Notes: generated by a model from the letters alone, not told the origin. Shown: positions 43,813 through 53,005, numbered from the stretch's first letter. The stretch: DNA of 64,000 bases from Massilia sp. METH4 (GCF_037094685.1 NZ_CP146614.1:496001-560000); one strand, 5' to 3'. Numbers and translations: made by a program.

Positions 43813-43836
43813 CCGCAACAGCGCGACAGCGGCAAC

Positions 43837-43912
43837 ACCGGTGACAGGCACCGGTTTTCCGGAAACATTTCAAAAAACCCGGTGCCTGTCACCGGGCGGT
43901 GCCTGTCACCGG
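43837..43912. repeat. Dispersed palindromic repeat, family A, pair plus extra arm
   Basis: ACCGGTGACAGGCACCGG (43837-43854) faces its complement CCGGTGCCTGTCACCGG (43879-43895) across a GAAACATTTC-containing centre. A third arm in tandem is at 43898-43912. It lies between the prlC stop and holC. Confidence 0.85.
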
Positions 43913-43947
43913 GGTTCGGCTCGCGGGTTTGCCGCGCTTGGCCGCGC

Positions 43948-43963
43948 TACAATAGCGGCCATG
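43948..43963 (+). promoter_or_regulatory. Leaderless-type -10 element of holC
   Basis: TACAAT (43948-43953) lies 7 nt before the ATG at 43961, with no Shine-Dalgarno sequence. Transcription would begin at or within one or two nt of the start codon. The -35 region is weak. Confidence 0.5.
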
Positions 43964-44386
43964 ACCCGCATCGATTTCCACACCAACGTCCCCGACAAGA
44001 TCGCCTACGCCTGCCGCCTGGTGCGGAAAGCCTACGGCGCGAAGAACCGCATCGTCGTGATGACGGAAGACAGCGCCCAGCTGGCCCGCTTCGATGCGGC
44101 GCTGTGGGCCGTGTCGGATGTCGATTTCCTGCCCCATGTGCACGCGAACGACCCGCTGGCGCCGGATACGCCCATCGTGCTGGCCGACAGCGACGACGTG
44201 GAGCTGCCGCAGGCCGACCTGCTGGTGAACCTGGCGCGCCGCGCGCCGGCGCAGTTCGAGAATTTCCCGCGTCTGATCGAAGTGGTCGCCGCCGACGAAG
44301 ACGACGCGGCAGCCGGCCGCATCCGCTTCGTCTCCTATAAACGGCAGGACTTCAAGCCCGCCCACCTCAACGTGGGCAAGCCATGA
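43961..44386 (+). CDS. holC: DNA polymerase III subunit chi
   Basis: 141 residues, the expected length for HolC. Family features: TRIDFHTNVPDKIAYACRLVRKAY at the start, a VMTEDSAQLARFDAALW helix, FLPHVHANDP, TPIVLADSDD and the C-terminal RIRFVSYKRQDFKPAHLNVG. Chi links the clamp loader (with psi) to SSB. The ATG at 43961 gives the canonical N-terminus; it has no ribosome site but a TACAAT box only 7 nt upstream, implying a leaderless message. Its stop overlaps the next start (ATGA). Confidence 0.92.
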   Translation: MTRIDFHTNVPDKIAYACRLVRKAYGAKNRIVVMTEDSAQLARFDAALWAVSDVDFLPHVHANDPLAPDTPIVLADSDDVELPQADLLVNLARRAPAQFENFPRLIEVVAADEDDAAAGRIRFVSYKRQDFKPAHLNVGKP

Positions 44387-44823
44387 GCACCTCCGCGCCG
44401 TTCGATGCCGGCATTCCCGTGCTGACCGAAGTGTTGCAGGAGGTTCCTGCCGCCCCCGTGCCCGTCGCGACGCCGGCGCCCGCGCCGTGCAAGCCGGCCG
44501 TCTGGCGCACCGGCACGGCGGCGGCGGTCCCGGTGTCGGTCCTCGTGCCGCCCCCGGAAATCGACCTTGTCATTCCCGCCGAGCCGGAGGAAGCAGTGCC
44601 CGCTGCGCCCGCCATCGACCTGGCCGCCATCGAACAGGCGCTTGCCGACCGTATCCTCCAGCAATTGGCGCCGCGCGTGGACGCGCTGGTCGCCGAGCGC
44701 CTGGAGGGGGTGCTGCAAACCCTGGCCGCCGAACTGCGCACCGGCCTCGGCGAATCGGTCGCCGAAGTGGTAACGACGGCGGTGCAGGAGGAACTGGCGT
44801 CATTGCGGGCACAAAAAGGGTGA
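44383..44823 (+). CDS. Ala/Pro-rich protein coupled to holC (DUF2486-like)
   Basis: 146 residues. The first 85 are Pro/Ala/Val-rich and probably disordered. The last 60 form an amphipathic helix pair (LAAIEQALADRILQQLAPRV, then VAERLEGVLQTLAAELRTGL). Translationally coupled to holC by a 4-nt ATGA overlap. Burkholderiales holC is commonly followed by a small protein of this kind, annotated DUF2486; I assign that by position and composition only. A role with the polymerase clamp loader is possible but unproved. Confidence 0.65.
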   Translation: MSTSAPFDAGIPVLTEVLQEVPAAPVPVATPAPAPCKPAVWRTGTAAAVPVSVLVPPPEIDLVIPAEPEEAVPAAPAIDLAAIEQALADRILQQLAPRVDALVAERLEGVLQTLAAELRTGLGESVAEVVTTAVQEELASLRAQKG

Positions 44824-44973
44824 AAAAGCCAGCCCCGGCTGGTGCATGGACGCCCTCTCCCGGTGCGCCCTGCAACAAACGTCATTTGCGTCTTTGCCAA
44901 TTGAAAAATTTGTTGTACCTTCTCGCCAGATGATGTTCACGAGACATCCATTACCTACATTGGAGAGACGAGT

Positions 44974-46098
44974 ATGCAGACGAAGTTCATCGCAGTTGCC
45001 ATCGCCCTCGCCTTCGCGGGCTCGGCGGGCGCGCAGGAGATTGTCAAGATCGGCCACGTGGGCCCGGTCTCCGGCCCCCAGTCGCACCTCGGCAAGGATA
45101 ACGAGAACGGCGCGAACATGGCGGTCAATGACCTGAACGCGAAGGGCATCAAGATTGGCGGCAAGCCCGTCAAGTTCGTGCTCGTCCTGGAAGACGACGG
45201 CGCCGACCCGAAACAGGGCACGACCGTGGCCCAGAAGCTCGTCGATGCCAAGGTCAACGGCGTGGTGGGCCACCTGAACTCCGGTACCACGGTGCCGGCC
45301 TCGCGCATCTATTACAATGCCGGGATTCCGCAGGTGTCGCCGGCTTCCACGAACCCCGTCTACACGAAGCAGAAATTCAATACCACGTTCCGCGTGGTGG
45401 CGAACGATTCCAAGCTGGGCGGCACGCTGGGCAAGTATGCCGTCGAGAAGCTGGGCGCCAAGAAGATCGCCGTGATCGACGACCGCACCGCCTACGGCAT
45501 GGGCGTGGCAACCGAGTTCATCAAGGGCGCCAAGGGTGCCCAGATCGTGGACAAGCAGTTCACCAACGACAAGGCCACCGACTTCAACGCGATCCTCACC
45601 AGCATCAAGGCGAAGAACCCTGACCTGGTGTTCTTCGGCGGCATGGACGCGGTCGGCGGCCCGCTGCTGCGCCAGATGAAGGCGCTGGGCATCAAGGCCA
45701 AGTTCATGGGCGGCGACGGTGTCTGCACGGACGCGCTGCCGCGCCTGGCCGGCACGGCCGCGGCCGATGGCGTGGTCACCTGCGCCGAAGCCGGTGGCGT
45801 GCCGCCGGAACTGCAGAAGAACATGGACGAGTTCCGGGCCCGCTACAAGAAGGCGTACAACCAGGAAGTGCAGCTGTACGCACCGTACGTGTACGACTCC
45901 GTGATGACCCTGGCCCAGGCGATGCAGGATGCCGGCTCGAGCGATCCGAAGCAGTACCTGCCATTCCTGAAGAAGGTTAAGTACCAGGGCGTGACCGGCC
46001 TGATCACGTTCGACCAGTACGGCGACATCAACGATGGCGCGCTCACGCTGTTCACGTACACGGGCGGCAAGAAGACGAAGATGGAAGTCGTGAAATAA
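44974..46098 (+). CDS. Branched-chain amino-acid ABC transporter substrate-binding protein (copy 1)
   Basis: 374 residues with a signal peptide ending GAQ near residue 20. The mature part is a type-I periplasmic binding protein of the LivJ/LivK group (VKIGHVGPVSGPQSHLGKDNENGA; GHLNSGTTVPASRIYYNAGI for the ligand carboxylate and amine). It collects Leu/Ile/Val or related amino acids for an ABC permease, none of which is in the window. GGAGAG precedes the ATG and a terminator follows at 46138, so it is its own unit. It is closely similar over its whole length to the next gene. Confidence 0.93.
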   Translation: MQTKFIAVAIALAFAGSAGAQEIVKIGHVGPVSGPQSHLGKDNENGANMAVNDLNAKGIKIGGKPVKFVLVLEDDGADPKQGTTVAQKLVDAKVNGVVGHLNSGTTVPASRIYYNAGIPQVSPASTNPVYTKQKFNTTFRVVANDSKLGGTLGKYAVEKLGAKKIAVIDDRTAYGMGVATEFIKGAKGAQIVDKQFTNDKATDFNAILTSIKAKNPDLVFFGGMDAVGGPLLRQMKALGIKAKFMGGDGVCTDALPRLAGTAAADGVVTCAEAGGVPPELQKNMDEFRARYKKAYNQEVQLYAPYVYDSVMTLAQAMQDAGSSDPKQYLPFLKKVKYQGVTGLITFDQYGDINDGALTLFTYTGGKKTKMEVVK

Positions 46099-46137
46099 CC
46101 GATAACAACGGGAGACGGGGTGTCCAACACCTCCCGC

Positions 46138-46168
46138 GGCCGTCCCTGGTGGACGGCCTTTGTTTTTT
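46138..46168 (+). terminator. Intrinsic terminator
   Basis: Eight-bp stem GGCCGTCC/GGACGGCC with loop CTGGT, then TTTGTTTTTT. Confidence 0.9.
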
Positions 46169-46215
46169 CAGCGGCTCATATATGATGGCCGCATAAGGAT
46201 TGGAGTAAAACGCAT

Positions 46216-47346
46216 ATGCAACAAAAGCTGATTTCCCTCGCCATTGGCGCCGCGCTGGCGGCATCGACTGGCGCGATGGCGCAGGAAGTGGTCAAGATCG
46301 GCTACGTCGGCCCGCTGTCGGGCCAGTCCGCCCACCTGGGCACGGACACGTCGAACGGCGCGCGCATGGCCGTGGAAGACTTGAACGCCAAGGGCTTCCA
46401 GATCGGCGGCAAGCCCGTCAAATTCGTGCTGATGGCCGAGGATGACGCGGCCGAGCCGAAGCAGGCCACGGCGGCCGCGCAAAAGCTGGCGGACAGCAAG
46501 GTCAACGGCGTGATCGGCCACCAGACCTCGGGCACCTCGATCCCCGCCTCGCGCATCTACTACAACGCCGGCATTCCGCAGATCTCGGCATCGGCCACCA
46601 GCCCGGTCTACACGCGGCAGAAGTTCAACACCACGTTCCGCGTGGTGGCGAACGACCTGAAGCTGGGCGGCACGCTGGGCAAGTACGCGGTCGAGAAGCT
46701 GGGCGCGAAGCGCATCGCCGTGATCGATGACCGCACCGCCTACGGCATGGGCGTGGCTACCGAGTTCGTCAAGGGCGCAAAAGGCGCGCAGATCGTCGAC
46801 AAGCAATTCACCAACGACAAGGCCACCGACTTCAACGCGATCCTCACCAGCATCAAGTCGAAGAACCCCGACCTGGTCTTCTTCGGCGGCATGGATTCGG
46901 TGGGCGGCCCGCTGCTGCGCCAGATGAAGGCACTGGGCATCAAGACGAAGCTGATGGGCGGTGACGGCATCTGCACGGAAGCGATGCCGAAACTGGCCGG
47001 CCCGACGGCGGGCGACGATTCGATCGTCTGCGCGGAGGCAGGCGGCGTGACGCCGGCCCAGCAAAAGAAGATGGAAGAATTCGCCGGCCGCTACCGCAAG
47101 CGCTACGGCCAGGAATTGCAGATCTACGCGCCGTATTCGTATGACGCGGTGATGGCGATGGCGACCGCGATGGCGGCGGCCAAGTCGGCCGATCCGAAGC
47201 AGTACCTGCCGAGCCTGGCGAAGGTGAGCTACCCGGGCATTACCGGCACGATCGCCTTCGACCAGTTCGGCGACATCAAGGATGGCGCGCTGACCTTGTT
47301 CACCTTCCGTGGTGGGAAGAAGACCTTGATCGAGGTCGTGAAATAA
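46216..47346 (+). CDS. Branched-chain amino-acid ABC transporter substrate-binding protein (copy 2)
   Basis: 376 residues, signal peptide ending AMAQ near residue 22, then the same LivJ/LivK-type fold as the preceding gene (VKIGYVGPLSGQSAHLG; GHQTSGTSIPASRIYYNAGI). Long stretches are identical between copies, for example KFNTTFRVVAND and IAVIDDRTAYGMGVATEF. Differences gather in the ligand pocket loops (HLNSGTTV against HQTSGTSI) and the C-terminal lobe. The pair looks like a tandem duplication with possible divergence in specificity. It has its own upstream region and a terminator shared with the convergent cytochrome gene. Confidence 0.93.
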   Translation: MQQKLISLAIGAALAASTGAMAQEVVKIGYVGPLSGQSAHLGTDTSNGARMAVEDLNAKGFQIGGKPVKFVLMAEDDAAEPKQATAAAQKLADSKVNGVIGHQTSGTSIPASRIYYNAGIPQISASATSPVYTRQKFNTTFRVVANDLKLGGTLGKYAVEKLGAKRIAVIDDRTAYGMGVATEFVKGAKGAQIVDKQFTNDKATDFNAILTSIKSKNPDLVFFGGMDSVGGPLLRQMKALGIKTKLMGGDGICTEAMPKLAGPTAGDDSIVCAEAGGVTPAQQKKMEEFAGRYRKRYGQELQIYAPYSYDAVMAMATAMAAAKSADPKQYLPSLAKVSYPGITGTIAFDQFGDIKDGALTLFTFRGGKKTLIEVVK

Positions 47347-47373
47347 AAAAAACCGGGCACTGCCCGGTTTTTC
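47344..47373. terminator. Bidirectional intrinsic terminator
   Basis: Nine-bp stem AACCGGGCA/TGCCCGGTT (47351-47369) flanked by A8 on the left and T5 on the right, so it can serve both the binding-protein gene and the convergent cytochrome c gene. Confidence 0.88.
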
Positions 47374-47391
47374 ACATCGCTGCGCAGAAGA

Positions 47392-47703
47392 TCATTTCTG
47401 CGCCAGGATCCATTTGGCGAGCGTGCGCGCATCCGCCTCGCTCACCTGCGGGTTCGCAGGCATCGGGATCGCGCCCCACACACCCGAACCACCCTTGATG
47501 ATCTTGGTCACCAGCTTGGCTTCCGCATCCTTCTGGCCCGCGTACTTGGCGGCCACATCCTTGTAGGCCGGCCCCACCAGCTTGTTCGCAACGGCGTGGC
47601 ACGCCATGCAGTTCTTTGCCTTCGCCAGGTCTGCGTTCGCCATTGCCGCCTGCGACACGAAAGCCGAGCCCACTACCATTGCACCGATTACGAAACGTTT
47701 CAT
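47392..47703 (-). CDS. Class I c-type cytochrome (c551/c552-like)
   Basis: 103 residues with a signal peptide ending AMA near residue 22. The heme motif C32-M-A-C35-H36 (KNCMACHAVANKLVGPAYKDVAAKYAG) and the sixth ligand Met81 in IPMPANPQV are typical of small periplasmic cytochrome c551/c552 electron carriers. It ferries electrons to terminal oxidases or reductases in the periplasm. The start at 47703 has GGAG 6 nt upstream; a TTG four codons earlier was not used. Confidence 0.95.
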   Translation of the reverse strand: MKRFVIGAMVVGSAFVSQAAMANADLAKAKNCMACHAVANKLVGPAYKDVAAKYAGQKDAEAKLVTKIIKGGSGVWGAIPMPANPQVSEADARTLAKWILAQK

Positions 47704-47857
47704 CGATTTCTCCAAATAAAATCCGCTGGTGATTCTAACGCTTTTCCCATCAGCAGGTACGTATAGCGTCTATTGCCACAACGAAGCGCTCGGGTATTCC
47801 GTTGACCCGGGCGGCGGCCCTAAATTGTTGCCATACGTAACTAATGTAAGTACCATG

Positions 47858-47870
47858 GCCTGTCACCGGA
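47858..47870. repeat. Family A half-site
   Basis: GCCTGTCACCGGA, a single arm of repeat family A, immediately before the Trp-rich small gene. Its last bases help form the GGAG ribosome site of that gene. Confidence 0.55.
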
Positions 47871-47877
47871 GTTCGCC

Positions 47878-48107
47878 ATGCCCATCATCCTTGCCATTCT
47901 TGCACTGTCTGCCCTGCGCTTTTTCGAAGTCTGGCGTTTCTCCGACCTGTCGTGGTGGTGGATCGTGGGGCTGATGGTGGCCGCCTTCATCTGGTTCGAG
48001 TTCGTCGAACCGATGCTGGGCTGGACAAGCGCAAGGCGCACGATGTCGACACGAAGCGGCGGAAGGACCGGGTCGACGGCCGTTTCGGCGCCTCGAAACG
48101 CAAATAA
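47878..48107 (+). pseudogene. Frameshifted small Trp-rich protein (TIGR04438-like)
   Basis: The first 48 codons encode a membrane-anchored segment (RFFEVWRFSDLSWWWIVGL ... FEFVEPMLG) typical of the small Trp-rich proteins of betaproteobacteria. At 48018-48021 the frame then shifts. Read as written, an unrelated Ser/Thr-rich tail follows. If one G is restored to the GGG at 48018-48020, the protein continues LDKRKAHDVDTKRRKDRVD and stops with TAA at 48105-48107, the expected charged tail. Either a true 1-nt deletion or a sequencing error. Function of the family is unknown. Confidence 0.7.
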
Positions 48108-48117
48108 GGCTACAGCC

Positions 48118-48160
48118 GAGCTCGTGTCCCTCGGTGCCTGGCACCGAGAGACACGAGCTC
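48118..48160. repeat. Dispersed palindromic repeat, family B
   Basis: A 43-bp near-perfect palindrome: 21-bp arms differing at one position around a single T, starting GAGCTCGTGTC. It stands just after the Trp-rich gene. Confidence 0.85.
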
Positions 48161-48177
48161 AACCGCTAGTAGTGGGA

Positions 48178-48205
48178 GGGTGTGGCGGAGCACTGCTCCG
48201 CCACC
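48178..48205. other. GC-rich hairpin downstream of ilvD
   Basis: GGTGTGGCGGAGCA / TGCTCCGCCACC dyad without a T-tract on either strand. It may slow transcription or protect the 3' end of the ilvD message; not a standard terminator. Confidence 0.4.
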
Positions 48206-48213
48206 CTATGGCT

Positions 48214-50076
48214 TCACCGCTTCAGCTGGGACAGGTCGCGCACGGCGCCGCGGTCGGCGGACGTGGTCAGCGCGGCGTAGGCGCGCAGAGCCTGCGAGAC
48301 GGCGCGCACGCGGTTGACCGGCTGCCAGGCGGCCGCGCCGCGTTCTTCCATGTTCGCCCGGCGGTGCGCCAGTTCCTCGGCCGTCACGCGCAGGTTGATC
48401 GTGCGGTTCGGGATGTCGATGTCGATCATGTCGCCCTCTTCCACCAGGCCGATCGCGCCGCCCTCGGCCGCTTCCGGCGAGGCGTGGCCGATCACGAGAC
48501 CCGATGAACCGCCGGAGAAGCGGCCGTCCGTGAACAGCGCGCACGCTTTACCGAGACCCTTGGACTTGATGTACGACGTCGGGTACAGCATTTCCTGCAT
48601 GCCCGGGCCGCCCTTCGGGCCTTCGTAGCGGATGATGACCACGTCGCCGGCATGCACCGTGTCGCCCAGGATGCCTTCGACCGCCGCGTCCTGGCTTTCG
48701 AACACGCGCGCCTTGCCGGAGAATTTCAGGATGCTTTCATCCACGCCGGCCGTCTTCACGATGCAGCCCTTCTCGGCGATGTTCCCGTACAGGACCGCCA
48801 GGCCGCCATCCTGCGAGTACGCGTGCTCGCGGTCGCGGATGCAGCCGGTGGCGCGGTCCAGGTCGGCCGTGTCGTAGCGTTCCGATTGCGAGAACGCCAC
48901 CTGCGTGGGCACGCCGCCCGGCGCGGCGCGGAACAATTGATGTACAGCTTGATCATCGCTGCGCTTGATGTCGTATTTCTCGATCGCCTCGCCCAGCGTC
49001 TTCGAGTGCACGGTCGGCAGCGACGTGTCGAGCAGGCCGGCGCGTGCCAGCTCGCCCAGGATGGCGATGATGCCGCCGGCGCGGTGCACGTCCTCGATGT
49101 GGTACTTGTCCGTCATCGGCGCCACCTTGCACAGGCATGGCACGTTGCGCGAGATGCGGTCGATGTCGGCCATCGTGAAATGCACTTCGGCCTCGTGCGC
49201 GGCGGCCAGCAGGTGCAGCACGGTGTTGGTGGAACCGCCCATCGACACATCCAGGGCCATGGCGTTTTCCCAGGCCGCCTTGCTGGCGATGTTGCGCGGC
49301 AGGACCGAGTAATCGTCTTCTTCGTAGTGGCGCTTGGTGATTTCCACGATCAGGCGGCCGGCGCGCAGGAACAGTTCCTTGCGGTCCGCGTGCGTGGCCA
49401 CGATCGTGCCGTTACCCGGCAGCGACAGGCCCAGCGCCTCGGTCAGGCAGTTCATCGAGTTCGCGGTAAACATGCCGGAGCAGGAACCGCAGGTCGGGCA
49501 GGCCGAGCGCTCGATCTCCGCCACGTCGGCATCGGACACCGTGCTGTCGCCGGCCTTGATCATGGCGTCCACCAGGTCCAGCTTGATGATCTTCTTGTCG
49601 TTGTTGACGACCTTCAGCACCTTGCCCGCTTCCATCGGCCCGCCGGACACGAACACCACCGGGATGTTCAGGCGCATCGCGGCCATCAGCATGCCCGGGG
49701 TGATCTTGTCGCAGTTCGAGATGCACACCATCGCGTCCGCGCAGTGGGCGTTGACCATGTACTCGACCGAATCGGCGATCAGGTCGCGCGACGGCAGCGA
49801 ATACAACATGCCGCCGTGGCCCATGGCGATGCCGTCGTCGACGGCGATCGTGTTGAATTCCTTGGCCACGCCGCCGGCCGCCTCGATCTCGCGGGCCACC
49901 AGTTGGCCCAGGTCCTTCAGGTGCACGTGGCCGGGCACGAATTGCGTGAACGAGTTCACCACGGCGATGATCGGCTTGGTGAAATCGCCATCCTTCATGC
50001 CGGTGGCGCGCCACAGCGCGCGGGCGCCGGCCATGTTGCGGCCCTGGGTGGTGGTGTAGGAACGGTAGGTAGGCAT
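48214..50076 (-). CDS. ilvD: Dihydroxy-acid dehydratase
   Basis: 620 residues, the E. coli-type long form. Iron-sulfur cysteines lie in [11 protein letters not shown] (C122) and [15 protein letters not shown] (C193/C196/C199). Other signatures are [28 protein letters not shown] and [20 protein letters not shown]. It makes 2-oxoisovalerate and 2-oxo-3-methylvalerate in valine and isoleucine synthesis. Divergent from a LysR gene; a TTGACA-like box (50153-50158, minus) lies in the shared region. GGAGAC precedes the ATG. Confidence 0.97.
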   Translation of the reverse strand: MPTYRSYTTTQGRNMAGARALWRATGMKDGDFTKPIIAVVNSFTQFVPGHVHLKDLGQLVAREIEAAGGVAKEFNTIAVDDGIAMGHGGMLYSLPSRDLIADSVEYMVNAHCADAMVCISNCDKITPGMLMAAMRLNIPVVFVSGGPMEAGKVLKVVNNDKKIIKLDLVDAMIKAGDSTVSDADVAEIERSACPTCGSCSGMFTANSMNCLTEALGLSLPGNGTIVATHADRKELFLRAGRLIVEITKRHYEEDDYSVLPRNIASKAAWENAMALDVSMGGSTNTVLHLLAAAHEAEVHFTMADIDRISRNVPCLCKVAPMTDKYHIEDVHRAGGIIAILGELARAGLLDTSLPTVHSKTLGEAIEKYDIKRSDDQAVHQLFRAAPGGVPTQVAFSQSERYDTADLDRATGCIRDREHAYSQDGGLAVLYGNIAEKGCIVKTAGVDESILKFSGKARVFESQDAAVEGILGDTVHAGDVVIIRYEGPKGGPGMQEMLYPTSYIKSKGLGKACALFTDGRFSGGSSGLVIGHASPEAAEGGAIGLVEEGDMIDIDIPNRTINLRVTAEELAHRRANMEERGAAAWQPVNRVRAVSQALRAYAALTTSADRGAVRDLSQLKR

Positions 50077-50207
50077 GACTGTCTCCTCAGACTTGTTCGG
50101 TAAGGCGCGGTAACGCGTGAAAGTGCACCAGCTTGCGCCGTCTCGCCTTAGTTGTCAAATATATGATTTAATGGTCTGTGATTCACTATAGCTATCACTG
50201 AACACGG

Positions 50208-51104
50208 ATGAATATCGAACTTCGCCAGCTGCGCTATTTCGTCACCGTGGCCGAGGAATTGCACTTCGGCCGCGCGGCCCGGCGCCTGCACATGACGCAA
50301 CCACCGCTGTCGCAAACGATCCTCGCGCTGGAAGACATGCTGGGCGCCCTGCTGTTCGACCGCAACCGCCGTGGCGTGGCGCTCACCGCGGCCGGCGAGG
50401 CGCTGCTGCCGGAAGCGCGGCGGCTGCTGGCGCAGGCCGGCGAGTTGCCGGACCTCGTCAAGCGCGCCGCCTCGGGCGCCACGGGCAAGCTGGTGCTGGC
50501 CTTCGTTTCCTCCGCCGACTACAGCGTGCTGCCCCCTTCGCTGCGCGCCTATCGCGCCGCCTTTCCGCAGGTGCACATCACGCTGCAGGAAGCAACGTCC
50601 GACCTGCAACTGGAGGAACTGATGCACGGCCGCGTCGACGCCGGCCTCTTGATCCCGCCGCTGCCGGACAAAGCCCGGGCCGAGCTGGAATACCTGCCCG
50701 TACTGACCGAGCCGCTGATCCTCGCGTCGCCGGCCGACCTGCCGGAGTTGCGCGGCAAGCACGAGGCGAACCTGCGCACGCTGCCGCCGCTGCCTTTGAT
50801 CATCTTCCCGCGCCCGATCTCGCCCGGCCTGTACGACGCGATCCTGGCCGTGTTCCGCGCCGCCGGCATCACGCCCACGATCGGGCAGGAAGCGATCCAG
50901 ATGCAGACGATCGTCAGCCTCGTCTCGGCCGGCATGGGGATCGCACTTGTGCCACAATCGGTCTCCAACCTGCGGCGCCCGGGAGTAGAATACCGGCCGC
51001 TGGCGCAGACCACGCCTCTCGTGGAGACCGGCCTGGCCTGGCGCCGTGACAATACCTCGCCCGTTCTCAAGGGCTTCCTGGATTTGATGAGAAAGAGACT
51101 GTAA
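50208..51104 (+). CDS. LysR family transcriptional regulator
   Basis: 298 residues. HTH at about 1-62 ([38 protein letters not shown]) and an effector domain of the type found in CatR/BenM-like and ilv-linked regulators ([29 protein letters not shown]). Divergent from ilvD with 131 bp between starts, so control of ilvD is a fair guess. Its TAA stop overlaps the lgt ATG (TAATG), coupling the two. Confidence 0.9.
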   Translation: MNIELRQLRYFVTVAEELHFGRAARRLHMTQPPLSQTILALEDMLGALLFDRNRRGVALTAAGEALLPEARRLLAQAGELPDLVKRAASGATGKLVLAFVSSADYSVLPPSLRAYRAAFPQVHITLQEATSDLQLEELMHGRVDAGLLIPPLPDKARAELEYLPVLTEPLILASPADLPELRGKHEANLRTLPPLPLIIFPRPISPGLYDAILAVFRAAGITPTIGQEAIQMQTIVSLVSAGMGIALVPQSVSNLRRPGVEYRPLAQTTPLVETGLAWRRDNTSPVLKGFLDLMRKRL

Positions 51105-51925
51105 TGCTGATCCACCCGATGCCCGACCCCGTCGCCCTCCACATCGGCCCCGTCGCGATTCACTGGTATGGCCTGATGTACGTGCTGGCGTTCACGCTGT
51201 TCATCGTGCTGGGCCGCGTGCGCATCAGGCAGCCGCACATCGCCGCCCTGGGCTGGAAGAACCAGGACCTGGACGACATGCTGTTCTACGGCATGCTGGG
51301 CGTGGTGATCGGCGGCCGCCTGGGCGAAGTGCTGTTCTACCGCCCCGAGTACTTCTTCGCCAATCCGATCGAGATCTTCAAGGTCTGGCACGGCGGCATG
51401 AGCTTCCACGGCGGCTTCCTCGGCGTGCTGGTCGCCATGTGGTTCTGGGCCCGCAAGGCCCGGCGCAACCTGCTGGACGTGTACGACTTCATCGCGCCGA
51501 TGGTGCCGCTCGGGTATGCCGCCGGCCGCCTGGGCAACTTCATCAACGCCGAACTGCCGGGCCGCCCCGTGGCGGACCCGAACCTGCCATGGGCGATGAT
51601 CTGGCCGAACGTGGATGCGCTGCCGCGCCACCCCTCGCCGATCTACCAGATGCTGGTGGACGGCATCCTCGTGTTCATCATCCTGTGGCTGTTCGCGCGC
51701 CATGCCCGCCCGCGCCTGGCGGTGGGTGCCATGTACACGCTGCTGTACGGGTGCGCACGCTTCTTCACCGAGTATTTCCGCACGCCGGACTGGGAAACCA
51801 CCGTGCTGGGCCTGCCCATCACCTCCGGCCAGGTGCTGTCGCTGCCGATGATCGTGGCGGCCATCGCCATGCTGGTGTGGTCGTACCGCCGCAATGTCCG
51901 GGGCACGGCCCCGGCGGCGGCGTAG
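51104..51925 (+). CDS. lgt: Prolipoprotein diacylglyceryl transferase
   Basis: 273 residues with seven predicted membrane helices. The family signature HGGMSFHGG is at residues 96-104 (second His essential in E. coli), and [15 protein letters not shown] at about 142-156 carries the conserved Arg. It transfers diacylglycerol from phosphatidylglycerol to the lipobox Cys of prolipoproteins at the inner membrane. It shares one base with the stop of the LysR gene upstream. Confidence 0.97.
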   Translation: MLIHPMPDPVALHIGPVAIHWYGLMYVLAFTLFIVLGRVRIRQPHIAALGWKNQDLDDMLFYGMLGVVIGGRLGEVLFYRPEYFFANPIEIFKVWHGGMSFHGGFLGVLVAMWFWARKARRNLLDVYDFIAPMVPLGYAAGRLGNFINAELPGRPVADPNLPWAMIWPNVDALPRHPSPIYQMLVDGILVFIILWLFARHARPRLAVGAMYTLLYGCARFFTEYFRTPDWETTVLGLPITSGQVLSLPMIVAAIAMLVWSYRRNVRGTAPAAA

Positions 51926-51932
51926 GGCCGCA

Positions 51933-52205
51933 TCAGCGGGGCGCCAGCCCCATTTGCTCCAGGCGCAGCAGGATCTCGGTCCTGCGCTCGCGCTGGATGT
52001 CCTGCCAGTGCCGGCCCTCGATCGCCCCGAGGAGCGCATACAGCATGTTCAGCGACGTTCCCGGCACCGCTTCCTTCAAGCGTCGATAGACTTCGAACGG
52101 GTCGTGCTCGCGCAACTGCCGCGCGCCGTGGATGCCCACGCGGGCCAGCACCGCACCGGACTTCGGGCCCAGGCCGCGCAGGCTGCTGACGGGCGCCTCG
52201 TCCAT
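51933..52205 (-). CDS. TfoX C-terminal domain protein
   Basis: 90 residues made almost entirely of a TfoX_C helix-hairpin-helix-like domain (SLRGLGPKSGAVLARVGIHGARQLREHDPFEVY, LNMLYALLGAIEGRHW). The domain occurs in competence regulator TfoX/Sxy and as stand-alone proteins of unknown function. Its ATG overlaps the stop of the EVE gene (TGATG), so the two are co-translated. Converges with lgt, 7 nt between stops. Confidence 0.85.
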   Translation of the reverse strand: MDEAPVSSLRGLGPKSGAVLARVGIHGARQLREHDPFEVYRRLKEAVPGTSLNMLYALLGAIEGRHWQDIQRERRTEILLRLEQMGLAPR

Positions 52206-52669
52206 CACCCGATCAGCTTCAGGATGAAGCGCCATTCCGCCGGCTCCACCGGCATCACGGAAAGCCTGCTGCCCTTGGCCAGCAGGCGCATGTTCTCCAA
52301 TTCCGGGTGGCTGCGCAATTGCTTCAGGTCCACGTAGCGGCCCTTCTTCACGGCCTTGACGTCGATGCCGATCCAGCGGGGGTGTTCCGGCGTGGCCTTG
52401 GGATCGTAGTACGGGTTCTTCGGATCGAACTGGGTGGCATCGGGATAGGGCGTGCTGGCGATTTCCGCGATACCGGCGATGCCGGGCACCGCGCAGCTGG
52501 AGTGGTAGAACAGCACGCCGTCGCCGACCTGCATGCCGTCGCGAATGAAGTTCCTGGCCTGGTAGTTGCGCACGCCGTACCACGACGTGGTCTGGTCCCG
52601 CGCCGCCAGCACGTCGTCGAAACTGACGTCATCGGGTTCGGACTTCATCAACCAGTATTGCTTCGGCAT
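52205..52669 (-). CDS. EVE domain-containing protein
   Basis: 154 residues forming one EVE domain: YWLMKSEPDDVSFDDV at the N-terminus, SWYGVRNYQARNFIRDGMQVGDGVLFYHS, then IAGIAEIASTPYPDATQFDPK. EVE belongs to the PUA-like clan that recognises modified bases in DNA or RNA, and appears in some restriction and defence genes; single-domain housekeeping copies are common in proteobacteria. GGGAGA precedes the ATG at 52669. Coupled to the TfoX_C gene downstream. Confidence 0.93.
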   Translation of the reverse strand: MPKQYWLMKSEPDDVSFDDVLAARDQTTSWYGVRNYQARNFIRDGMQVGDGVLFYHSSCAVPGIAGIAEIASTPYPDATQFDPKNPYYDPKATPEHPRWIGIDVKAVKKGRYVDLKQLRSHPELENMRLLAKGSRLSVMPVEPAEWRFILKLIG

Positions 52670-52726
52670 GGATTGTCTCCCGCGTTCGATATGGACAGAC
52701 GTAAAAGCGGACGTAAAGTGCGGACG

Positions 52727-52766
52727 TAAAAAAAACGGTTGCGCACCTTGCGATGCATGCAACCGC
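52727..52766 (-). terminator. Terminator downstream of 6S RNA
   Basis: Seven-bp stem CGGTTGC/GCAACCG (52736-52742 with 52759-52765) and a run of eight or more T on the minus strand, about 20 nt beyond the 6S RNA 3' end. Confidence 0.85.
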
Positions 52767-52782
52767 TTCTCTATTGAATAAG

Positions 52783-52956
52783 GCCCCGCCTGTGCCGTCA
52801 TGCCGGCATCCTGAACCTTACGGTTCAAGGCGGTCACAGTCAGTTCAACTTCGGGTTCATCGGACTAGCGACGCTCACTCCCGCCAAACAATTTTCCGCA
52901 ACCTATGCGTGTAAATGGTTCAAGGAATATATGGCACTTCTCGAACACCGCAGGGT
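52783..52956 (-). ncRNA. ssrS: 6S RNA
   Basis: About 174 nt on the minus strand. Recognised by the 5' part (ACCCTGCGGTGTTCG), the 3' closing strand (GGCACAGGCGGGGCC), the internal CTTGAACC...AAGGTTCA hairpin near the 3' side and a central asymmetric bubble. 6S RNA mimics an open promoter and binds the sigma-70 holoenzyme. A TAAACT -10 box is placed so that transcription starts at about 52956. It lies directly after zapA, the conserved location of ssrS in proteobacteria. Confidence 0.88.
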
Positions 52957-53005
52957 GACGCGTAGTTTACTCCTCAAACCGATCGAGGGAAAGTCCTATC
53001 GTGCG

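Noticed and set aside
48178..48205. Hairpin after ilvD as an intrinsic terminator
   Set aside because: Strong stem but no T-tract on either strand, so listed only as a hairpin.
50077..50207. Attenuator or riboswitch before ilvD
   Set aside because: No leader peptide with Leu/Val/Ile codons, no terminator/antiterminator pair. The region looks like an ordinary LysR-type divergent control region.
52205..52669. EVE protein as part of a modification-dependent defence system
   Set aside because: Single-domain EVE with a TfoX_C partner, no nuclease, helicase or McrB-like gene nearby; fits the common housekeeping type.
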